Source: Bacillota bacterium (GTDB taxonomy: Bacteria > Bacillota > Bacilli > Paenibacillales > UBA4045). From it: a stretch of 64,000 nt of DNA. The position numbers and the translations under genes were made by a program. Positions 43,222 through 50,418 of this stretch are shown piece after piece; position 1 is the stretch's first letter, and the number at the start of each line of letters is the position of its first letter. The DNA lies in NCBI GenBank assembly GCA_023441055.1, contig JAEZQY010000036.1:62001-126000 (forward strand). Reading direction: 5' to 3'. The notes beneath the pieces were generated by a model. It was not told where the DNA came from and did no database searches. It saw only the letters and a list, made by a program, of their open reading frames with translations.

Positions 43222-44020
43222 GAAGATGTTTAATTATCAAATCATGTCTCAGCTGCTCGATTCGGGCACTTCTACCCTCACATCTCAGGAGAGGTCCTGG
43301 TTAAAGTCCATGCTGATGATGCCAGCAGCTGAGATGATATTTTCGCCATCTACGTATGATAAACTCTTAAACCTGCTTGAAGCTGAAGAGACCATACATT
43401 TATCCAATGCGATTATTGAGAAAGCGCGAAGTGAGGAACAGCAGCTCATCCATCCTCACATACGAGCATTACGTCAATTTATTGTAAATAAGCAGGCGAT
43501 TCAACTGACTACACGTCTCAAGGACGGACAAACCAGAGAACGGGAGCCCGCATTCCCATACAAGCTAGAGTTCTCGATGGTTAAGCGTGAATGGTACTTA
43601 TTATGGTTCCATCTGCGCAATAAGGCGCTGCTCTCCACTAAGCTGAACATGATTGATAGCTTCAATGCGATGCCTCACCCCCTGCCGCCAGAGAAGATTG
43701 AATGGGCAGAAGCCGCAATCAACAAGATTATTGAAAAGCAAAAACGCACCGTAAAGATTGAAATTATGAAGCAATACAACCAAGAGTTGTCGCGAATCTT
43801 GTATGCATTCTCTTGTTTTGAGAAGGAAGTGGAATTTGACGAGAGCTCCGATCGTTACTTCATCAAGCTCTCCTATCAAAGCAATGAAGGCGAATATATC
43901 TTGTCCAAGGTGCGCTTCTTAGGACAGCGCGTTCAAATCATCGAAGGGGATCATCTCCGCCGTCGTATGCTTGAAAGTGCGACTAAAGCTCTCGCAAGAT
44001 ATGAAGAATGCATGGAATGA
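43208..44020 (+). CDS. Second WYL-domain protein lacking an N-terminal HTH
   Basis: 270 residues. It has a WYL core (KREWYLLWFHLRNKALLSTKL) and a WCX-like C-terminus (YFIKLSYQSNEGEYILSKVRFLGQRVQII, in part) but no clear DNA-binding domain. It overlaps the first WYL gene by 14 bases. Pairs of WYL proteins act together in PafBC, so a heteromeric sensor with the first WYL protein is plausible. The specific ligand is unknown. Confidence 0.8.
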   Translation: MNLFEKMFNYQIMSQLLDSGTSTLTSQERSWLKSMLMMPAAEMIFSPSTYDKLLNLLEAEETIHLSNAIIEKARSEEQQLIHPHIRALRQFIVNKQAIQLTTRLKDGQTREREPAFPYKLEFSMVKREWYLLWFHLRNKALLSTKLNMIDSFNAMPHPLPPEKIEWAEAAINKIIEKQKRTVKIEIMKQYNQELSRILYAFSCFEKEVEFDESSDRYFIKLSYQSNEGEYILSKVRFLGQRVQIIEGDHLRRRMLESATKALARYEECME

Positions 44021-44054
44021 TTGGAATGTCAAAATAACGCAAAGAGCCGTTTGG

Positions 44055-44822
44055 CTACCGAGCCCTCTCTATCGCCCGTACAGGAATCCCTGCATCGCGC
44101 AAGGATTCATGAATGCGCTTAGCGAACGCTGCGGCGCGAGCCCCGTCGCCATGTATGCAGATCGTATCCACTTGAACGTTAACGTCTATATTTTGCCTGG
44201 AGCGCACTTGACCTTCACTTGCCATTCGAATCACTTGCTTCACAGCCAGCTGCTCATCCGTAATAACGGAGCCGGGTTCTTGCCTAGGGGTTAGAGCTCC
44301 CGTAGACTCGTAAGTGCGATCCGCGAAGCCTTCACTTGCCGTATGAAGCCCAAGCTGCCGTCCGGCCTCGATTAGCGCACTCCCCGCCAGGCCGAATAGA
44401 ATAAGCTCAGGATCAACCTTATACACGGCTTCCGCAATGGCCTCAGCTAAGCCCGCATCGATTGCAGCCCTATTATACAGCGCGCCATGCGGCTTCACAT
44501 GCTTCAGCTTACCGCCTTCAGCCTCAACGAATGCCCATAGCGAGCCAATTTGATACACGACGATGTCATAGGCCTCCTGGGGGGAAAGATCGATATGCCG
44601 TCGGCCGAAGCCAGCCAGATCCTGCAGACCCGGATGTGCGCCAATCGCTACGCCGTTATCCATGGCTAGTCGGACCGTCTTCCGCATGGTAGCCGGATCG
44701 CCCGCATGAAACCCGCATGCAATATTAGCGGACGAGATATAGGGAATGATCGCTGCATCGTTGCCCATTCGATAGGCGCCGAAGCTCTCTCCCATATCAC
44801 AGTTCAAGTCAATCGTTCGCAT
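44055..44822 (-). CDS. pxpA: 5-oxoprolinase subunit A (LamB/YcsF family)
   Basis: 255 residues with LNCDMGESFGAY, NIACGFHAGDP, GAHPGLQDLAGFGRR and KPHGALYN, the signatures of PxpA. With PxpB and PxpC it hydrolyses 5-oxoproline (pyroglutamate) to glutamate using ATP, clearing a damage product of glutamine and glutamate. Last gene of the pxpBCA operon, ten bases after pxpC. ATG follows GGAGG. Confidence 0.95.
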   Translation of the reverse strand: MRTIDLNCDMGESFGAYRMGNDAAIIPYISSANIACGFHAGDPATMRKTVRLAMDNGVAIGAHPGLQDLAGFGRRHIDLSPQEAYDIVVYQIGSLWAFVEAEGGKLKHVKPHGALYNRAAIDAGLAEAIAEAVYKVDPELILFGLAGSALIEAGRQLGLHTASEGFADRTYESTGALTPRQEPGSVITDEQLAVKQVIRMASEGQVRSRQNIDVNVQVDTICIHGDGARAAAFAKRIHESLRDAGIPVRAIERAR

Positions 44823-44832
44823 AACCTACCTC

Positions 44833-45840
44833 CTATCTGGTATACATATCGATACTAGTACGAATCGACTGCAGGTTCAAATCCATCAACAGTCGCGCTT
44901 CTTGGGCCTCACGGAGATCAACGAGCCTGAATCGGATGCTGCTGCCAATTCGGGCTTGCGCAAGCACCGGAAGATCAGCGGAGATCACCTGTGCGATTCT
45001 TGGATAGCCGCCCGTGGTCTGTCGATCGGCCATCAGGATAATCGGAAGTCCATCCGGAGGAACTTGAATCGTACCGAAGGTCACCGGTTCCGAGACCAGC
45101 TCCCTATGCTCCAGCATGTGAAGACGCTCTCCCGCTAAGCGGTAGCCCATTCGATCAGATTGGGATTGTACCACATAATCGGTGTTCCATAGCTGCTCCA
45201 GGCTTGTGTTGTCGAATAAAGAATATTCATTCCCCGGAAGTACACGAATCGTTGGATCCGTCTCATAGCCGGGCATGATCGCTGTCGAGATGCGCCACTT
45301 CACCGAATGGAACATGTGCGATTCATCGCATCTGCTGAGCATGCTGGCTATGATCTGATTGCCCCTCTCATGAAGCGGATGAACGGACAGCTCGTCACCT
45401 GCCTGCAGGGCCCTTCCCTGATAGCCGCCGAGTGCGGCGCGCAGATAAGTCGAATAACTATCCATCAGCATAGGCACATCAAATCCGCCCGAGACGGCTA
45501 GATAGCTGCGATCCCCTGCTCTCGCAGCACCCAATCGAAGTGTCGTCCCCGCCTGCACATATACCGGCCGCCATAATGGAACGGACCGCCCATCTATGCT
45601 CGGCGAGAAGTCTGCCCCACAGATCGAGATCAACGCAGGCTTGTCAAAATACAAATCAGCACCAATCACAGTCATCTCGATGGTTGCTTCCTTCTCATCA
45701 TTGCCTACTAATAGATTGGCTGCCCTGTGCGCATAGCTGTCCATCGCTCCGCTAACAATAACGCCATACTTCTGGTAGCCGATTCTCCCCAGATCCTGCA
45801 AGGTGGTAAGCAAGCCCGATTTACGCACATGGATCGTCAT
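44833..45840 (-). CDS. pxpC: 5-oxoprolinase subunit C (biotin-dependent carboxyltransferase/KipA family)
   Basis: About 335 residues: TTLQDLGRIGYQKYGVIVSGAMD near the N-terminus, NLLVGN, and C-terminal DRQTTGGYPRIAQVI are diagnostic of the KipA/PxpC family. The ATG at 45838-45840 overlaps the pxpB stop as ATGA and has GGGGG eight bases upstream. It forms the PxpBC complex. Confidence 0.95.
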   Translation of the reverse strand: MTIHVRKSGLLTTLQDLGRIGYQKYGVIVSGAMDSYAHRAANLLVGNDEKEATIEMTVIGADLYFDKPALISICGADFSPSIDGRSVPLWRPVYVQAGTTLRLGAARAGDRSYLAVSGGFDVPMLMDSYSTYLRAALGGYQGRALQAGDELSVHPLHERGNQIIASMLSRCDESHMFHSVKWRISTAIMPGYETDPTIRVLPGNEYSLFDNTSLEQLWNTDYVVQSQSDRMGYRLAGERLHMLEHRELVSEPVTFGTIQVPPDGLPIILMADRQTTGGYPRIAQVISADLPVLAQARIGSSIRFRLVDLREAQEARLLMDLNLQSIRTSIDMYTR

Positions 45841-46577
45841 GTTATATTCCCCCAATGATCGAACTCCCTACGGCTAATGGGATAGAACGAGATCCGATCG
45901 CCGGAGGACAGTAAGGCTGGCGGTTGATTATCCGGCTCGAATAGGGAGATTGGCGTACGGCCGATCAGCTGCCAGCCGCCAGGAGTCTCGAGCGGATACA
46001 CCCCCGTCTGCTCCCCTGCTATTCCTACAGATCCTCGGGGAATGCGCAGTCGCGGTGTGTCCTTGCGCGGTGCCGCAATGCGTGGATCCATACCGCCGAG
46101 GTACGGAAATCCCGGAGCGAACCCCAGCATGTAGACCAGATACGATCCACTTGTATGAATGGCAATGACTTCGTCTGGCGTTAAACCATTCATCTCCGCA
46201 ACATATGTTAAGTCCTCGCCGAATTCGCCGCCATAGCATACAGGGATTTCAACATGCCGCGGATTTGGGATTGCAGCGTCGTCGAGATTTTCTACAATCG
46301 CCTCTACTTGATGATGGACCACTTCGTAGGGGGAGAGATATTGCGCGGTGCTGGATTTCTTGCGCTCACTTAAGAACACCTGGAGCGGGTCATACACGAC
46401 CGTAACCGAATAATAGGCCGGGATAACCTCCAGCATGCCCTCGAACGGATGTTCATCCAAGTATCGCGAGAGGATGCTCACCTTCCTATGCGTTTCTAGA
46501 TCGACTTGATCGCCCAGCTTGATGACAATCGCACAGTCCCCTTGCGGGGTGAGTTCAATAGTCTGCATTCGTTTCAC
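45837..46577 (-). CDS. pxpB: 5-oxoprolinase subunit B (KipI family)
   Basis: About 246 residues. Signatures: PQGDCAIVIKLG, ipvCYGGEFGEDL, YLVYMLGFAPGFPYLGGMD and RIPRGSVGIAGEQTGVYPLETPGGW (in part). First gene of the operon. Start GTG at 46575-46577 has GGAG seven bases upstream; the ATG at 46566-46568 is a second option. The order pxpB-pxpC-pxpA is the common bacterial arrangement. Confidence 0.95.
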   Translation of the reverse strand: MKRMQTIELTPQGDCAIVIKLGDQVDLETHRKVSILSRYLDEHPFEGMLEVIPAYYSVTVVYDPLQVFLSERKKSSTAQYLSPYEVVHHQVEAIVENLDDAAIPNPRHVEIPVCYGGEFGEDLTYVAEMNGLTPDEVIAIHTSGSYLVYMLGFAPGFPYLGGMDPRIAAPRKDTPRLRIPRGSVGIAGEQTGVYPLETPGGWQLIGRTPISLFEPDNQPPALLSSGDRISFYPISRREFDHWGNIT

Positions 46578-46665
46578 CTTGTAGCTCCTTATACATGTAT
46601 GTGGGTATAATTTCGACATGATTCTTCACAACCCTTGCTCGCCATAAGTGGAAATAAAATATACA

Positions 46666-46711
46666 TTGAATAAGAACGCATGTTCCGTGTATAATATGAG
46701 AACGAACGTTC
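46666..46711 (+). promoter_or_regulatory. SOS promoter with two LexA (DinR) boxes
   Basis: -35 TTGAAT (46666-46671), 18-base spacer, -10 TATAAT (46690-46695). One LexA box, GAACGCATGTTC (46674-46685), lies in the spacer and a second, GAACGAACGTTC (46700-46711), just after the -10. Both match GAAC-N4-GTTC exactly. Confidence 0.85.
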
Positions 46712-46731
46712 TATTCATGGAGGCGGCTAGC

Positions 46732-48000
46732 ATGTGTACAAAACTCATGTCTCCTAATCATAATCGGACCATACTTCTGATTGATGGTCAATCCTTCTAT
46801 GCTTCAGTCGAAAAGTCTGCGCATCCAGAATACCAGGATAAGCCGATTGCGATTGGCGATCCGAATCGGGCATCAGGCATTATCTTAACGGCTTGCCCAA
46901 TTGCGAAGGCTCGTGGCGTAACGACAGCCAGCAGAGTAAGCGAAGCACTGGCGATCTGTCCAGAACTCATAGTCGTGCGGCCGCGTATGGGCCGGTACAT
47001 CCAGATTTCGCTTCTGATTACGCGGATCTTCGAGTCGATCACAGACCAAGTGGAGCCCTACTCCATCGATGAGCAGTTTCTGGATGTAACAGGCCTTGGA
47101 CAACCAGAAGATGTTGCGCGTTATTTGCAAGAGCATGTGCTTCTTTCAACCGGAGTGTGGTCAAGAGTTGGCATCGGTCCGACTAAGGTATTGGCCAAGA
47201 TGGCTACAGACAACTTCGCTAAGCGGCAGTCAGATGGGATATACCGATTGGACTGGGACAATATCGAACAAGATTTATGGCCGTTGCCCGTGCACCAGAT
47301 GTTCATGGTTGCTTCTAAGATGACTTATCACTTCATGGTCATGGGCATACGAACGATAGGCGATATTGCACGCATGCCGCTCGGGGATTTTAAACAGCGA
47401 ATGCGCCAGCGTATGGGCAAGCAAAGTGACATACAAGCCGAATATTATTGGCAGATGTCCAGGGGCATTGACCCAAGTCCAGTAGAACCGTCAATCCGTG
47501 GTGCGCTTAAGTCTGTCAGCCATGGCAAGACATTGCCGCGCGGACGATATAGCAAGAGACAGGATATCGAGGTGGTCTTACTGGAGCTGGTTATTGAGGT
47601 CTGCCGGCGAGCTCGCAGGCTCGGGGTTCAGGGGCGTGTCATTATGGTGGGAGCCGGTGAGACAGATGGAGATCGCGCGGCTAGGTTCGGAAGACAGGTG
47701 ACGCTGCCGCATTACACAGCATTAACCCACGAGGTGGCTGATACCGTCTTGCAATTATTTAGCGATTACTGGCAGGGGATGCCCGTGACACATCTGTACG
47801 TATCGCTCAATCAGTTGTCTAGGGACAACGTGCAGCAACTAGATTTGTTTAATGACAGGGCAGCAGCCCTCGACCTAGAGACAGCAATCGATGAGATCAA
47901 GGACAAATACGGCAGCGATGCGATCATGAGAGCATCCTCTCTGCAGGAGGCCGGCGTGGCACGAGAACGAGCGCAACAGATTGGAGGTCATTACGCATGA
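46732..48000 (+). CDS. Y-family DNA polymerase (UvrX/YqjW-like)
   Basis: About 422 residues. Catalytic motifs of Y-family polymerases are present: LLIDGQSFYASVE and PYSIDEQFLDVTG, plus helix-hairpin regions and the little-finger domain. These enzymes copy damaged templates in the SOS response. DGQSF in place of the usual D-x-N/D-x-F resembles the UvrX/YqjW branch. ATG follows GGAGG by eight bases. It is controlled by two LexA boxes and overlaps the YolD-like gene as ATGA, as in B. subtilis uvrX-yolD and yqjW-yqzH type pairs. Confidence 0.92.
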   Translation: MCTKLMSPNHNRTILLIDGQSFYASVEKSAHPEYQDKPIAIGDPNRASGIILTACPIAKARGVTTASRVSEALAICPELIVVRPRMGRYIQISLLITRIFESITDQVEPYSIDEQFLDVTGLGQPEDVARYLQEHVLLSTGVWSRVGIGPTKVLAKMATDNFAKRQSDGIYRLDWDNIEQDLWPLPVHQMFMVASKMTYHFMVMGIRTIGDIARMPLGDFKQRMRQRMGKQSDIQAEYYWQMSRGIDPSPVEPSIRGALKSVSHGKTLPRGRYSKRQDIEVVLLELVIEVCRRARRLGVQGRVIMVGAGETDGDRAARFGRQVTLPHYTALTHEVADTVLQLFSDYWQGMPVTHLYVSLNQLSRDNVQQLDLFNDRAAALDLETAIDEIKDKYGSDAIMRASSLQEAGVARERAQQIGGHYA

Positions 48001-48461
48001 GCAAGCTAGAAGGAAACAATCGGTGGTCCGGCAAGATGCTGCTGACCGAGCATCAAGAGCAATACGACAAACGCTATGAGCCCAGTCGAATCGGCAAGGC
48101 AACGGCAGATGAGCTGCAGCTAATCCGAGACTGGATGATACTCCCTTATATGATGACGATGGCAGACAAGGGTCTTCAAGATGCCAAGCGTCAGAACCAT
48201 CTATTCAAGCGCTTATTTATCCGGAGCATTCAATTCGTGCTCGACTCCATTACTCGCGACATGATGCTCCTCAGAAAGGAGCTCGCACAGCGGCAGATCA
48301 AGGTATGGGACGACATCACACAGGATGACATCATCTACTGCAAATATGTCTGCCGCGGCTATGAAGATCAATTTGGTATCACTCGTGAGGTATTGAGAAC
48401 GGAGATTGCTAAGAAATTCGGTCTCTATATCGATCAGATCTTTAAGAAGCAAGAGGGCTGA
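47997..48461 (+). CDS. YolD-like protein
   Basis: 154 residues, translationally coupled to the Y-family polymerase (ATGA overlap). The N-terminal NNRWSGKMLLTEHQEQ resembles YolD-like proteins, small partners encoded beside SOS polymerases. The C-terminal helical half is longer than usual and contains a possible receptor-like coiled region. Exact role is not known. Confidence 0.75.
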   Translation: MSKLEGNNRWSGKMLLTEHQEQYDKRYEPSRIGKATADELQLIRDWMILPYMMTMADKGLQDAKRQNHLFKRLFIRSIQFVLDSITRDMMLLRKELAQRQIKVWDDITQDDIIYCKYVCRGYEDQFGITREVLRTEIAKKFGLYIDQIFKKQEG

Positions 48462-48476
48462 TTCCACTTCCCAAGC

Positions 48477-49481
48477 TCATAGTGACCAATGGATGACTGC
48501 CCCAGCATAAACAAGCCCGCCCCCAAAGCCAAACAATAGAAGTCGATTATCCTTCTTAACACGTCCCTCCTGCACACCAAGATCGATCGCAAGAGGGATT
48601 GAAGCAGCGGATGTATTCCCATAGTGGACCAAGCTGAGCAAAGTGCGCGCAAGAGGAAATCCGCTGCGTTCACAGATGGATTCAATAATACGAAGATTAG
48701 CGTTATGTGGAACAAACCAATCGATGGATCCAGCATTCAGATCGGACAGCTCGAATAATCTGTGCATCCCGGAGGGTACCGTCTGAACAGCCCAGCGGTA
48801 CACTTCCCGACCGTTCTGATAAAAGTAACCTTGCGGATTGAAGTCGATGCCGTCAAGAGAATTGGCTAGTCCAGCCCTGTGAACGTGGATCGCACCTTGG
48901 CCATCAGCTCCAGAATCGCTTGCGATTACGCAGGAGGCTTCAACGTTCTGCGTCTGTTCTAGAAGAACAGCGCCGGCCCCGTCGCCGAACAAGATACATG
49001 TGGAACGGTCAGTATAATCGGTTATTTTGCTCATGGTATCACTACCTATAACGAGCACCTTACGATTCGCCCCAGAACGGATAAGACTATCTGCCATAAT
49101 CAGTCCATAGACAAATCCAGCACATGTTGCATTGATGTCGAGAGCGCCAGCCTTCTCCATTCGATAGTGACGTTGTACGAGGCATGCTACACTGGGGAAT
49201 GGATAATCCGGTGTGTGCGTACACACGAGGATCATGTCAACATCGGTAACTGTGATGCCATATCGATCGATCATATTTTGCACCGCAGCTATTGCCAGAT
49301 GGCTCGTGAATTCATGCTCTTCGGCTATTCTGCGCTCCTTAATCCCAGTCCGAGTTACGATCCACTCATCACTTGTTTCCACCATCCTTTCCAGGTCGGT
49401 ATTTGTTAATTTTCCCTGCGGGACATAAGAACCGATTCCGGTAATTGTAGAATCAAACATGGATGTATGCCTCACTGACAT
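48477..49481 (-). CDS. fabH: 3-oxoacyl-ACP synthase III (FabH)
   Basis: 334 residues. The Cys-His-Asn triad is visible: Cys120 in DINATCAGF, His in VPHNANLRI and Asn in HYGNTSAAS. FabH starts fatty acid synthesis by joining acyl-CoA (often branched in Firmicutes) to malonyl-ACP. The gene stands alone, away from other fab genes, so it is probably an extra FabH. ATG follows GGGGAGGG. A FapR-like box lies 50 bases upstream. Confidence 0.95.
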   Translation of the reverse strand: MSVRHTSMFDSTITGIGSYVPQGKLTNTDLERMVETSDEWIVTRTGIKERRIAEEHEFTSHLAIAAVQNMIDRYGITVTDVDMILVCTHTPDYPFPSVACLVQRHYRMEKAGALDINATCAGFVYGLIMADSLIRSGANRKVLVIGSDTMSKITDYTDRSTCILFGDGAGAVLLEQTQNVEASCVIASDSGADGQGAIHVHRAGLANSLDGIDFNPQGYFYQNGREVYRWAVQTVPSGMHRLFELSDLNAGSIDWFVPHNANLRIIESICERSGFPLARTLLSLVHYGNTSAASIPLAIDLGVQEGRVKKDNRLLLFGFGGGLVYAGAVIHWSL

Positions 49482-49530
49482 TGGTAATCCCTCCCCTAAA
49501 TTCGATACCCAAGGAATTTATCACTAAGTA

Positions 49531-49547
49531 TTAGTACCAGGTATTAA
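49531..49547 (-). promoter_or_regulatory. FapR-type operator before fabH
   Basis: TTAGTACCAGGTATTAA is a 17-base near-palindrome (one mismatch between arms) that fits the known FapR box, TTAGTACC-centre-GGTACTAA. FapR represses fatty acid genes and is released by malonyl-CoA. Confidence 0.75.
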
Positions 49548-49612
49548 TGCTTATGATATTTATTAAATTAGATCTCGTATCCATTGTCAACTATTATCTT
49601 TATGAAAATAAT

Positions 49613-49639
49613 AAAAACCCACCGCACTGGTGAGTTTTT
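49613..49639 (-). terminator. Terminator after the FG-GAP-like protein gene
   Basis: Hairpin with AAAAAC-CACC and GGTG-GTTTTT arms (one mismatch) around a five-base loop. T-runs occur on both strands, so it may act in both directions, but the minus-strand gene ending at 49655 is the clear client. Confidence 0.75.
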
Positions 49640-49654
49640 AAAATCTTGCCCGAA

Positions 49655-50353
49655 CTATACGCTCTGGCTTGGAAATATCGCGAGCCATTGCTGCCATATG
49701 GCAAACTGCCGCCCATCCCACTGCAGGGTGTTGATGACATAACCCAAGGAATCCGCATGATATAGTCCCGAAATCTGTTGATACGCCTGGATCTCATAAC
49801 GTCCATCCCGATCCATGTCCACCGGATAGAAGCCGCTTACCCCGTCAGCGAATCCCTGGATAGGTGCCTTCAGCATCCCATTGTTATCATAAATCTGGGA
49901 TAAGTAATCCGCTCCACGACCGCTTATATCAATCAGGAAGGTATTGTTGGTTGCTAAGCTGGTTACGCTAACGCGATACCCGTTCATAAAGACAACGTTA
50001 TATTGATTTTGCTGGTTGTAGACATTGAAGTCGAATAGGCTCCGGGATTGATGATTCACGAATGAGAACACATAATCATAGGTGAATGCGCCTGATCCCC
50101 CGGAGTCGATACGAACTAATATGTCCGACACACCATCCTTCGTGAAGTCACCGAGGAACACATCGGGGTTATACCCTGCATTCGCATTCGGATCGAGCTG
50201 AATCGTATACTGCTGATGGGTGGCGCCGTCTTGAATCATCAACGTGATGTGCTGCCAGAATGGACTGTCTTGATTTCTATAACCCGTTAAATACACGTAA
50301 TCCGGCACCCTATCGCCCGTAACATCCCCTACCGCGCTGCTTATTATCGTCAT
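49655..50353 (-). CDS. VCBS/FG-GAP-like repeat protein
   Basis: About 232 residues, no signal peptide. Starts MTIISSAVGDVTGDRVPDYVY and has further repeats with acidic loops (LGDFTKDGVSDIL, PVDMDRDGRYEI), as in a family of spore-former proteins with FG-GAP-like beta-propeller blades. The ATG at 50351-50353 follows a GGGAG site; a longer frame to 50422 is unlikely. Function unknown; calcium binding is likely. Confidence 0.75.
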   Translation of the reverse strand: MTIISSAVGDVTGDRVPDYVYLTGYRNQDSPFWQHITLMIQDGATHQQYTIQLDPNANAGYNPDVFLGDFTKDGVSDILVRIDSGGSGAFTYDYVFSFVNHQSRSLFDFNVYNQQNQYNVVFMNGYRVSVTSLATNNTFLIDISGRGADYLSQIYDNNGMLKAPIQGFADGVSGFYPVDMDRDGRYEIQAYQQISGLYHADSLGYVINTLQWDGRQFAIWQQWLAIFPSQSV

Positions 50354-50418
50354 CCTGTTCTCACTCCCACATGGGTATTCATCCACCATTGTATGACTAG
50401 GACGGTAAGGAGGTGCCT

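Noticed and set aside
46648..46731. Longer N-terminus for the Y-family polymerase
   Set aside because: It would place the promoter and both LexA boxes inside the coding region; the ATG at 46732 has the proper ribosome site.
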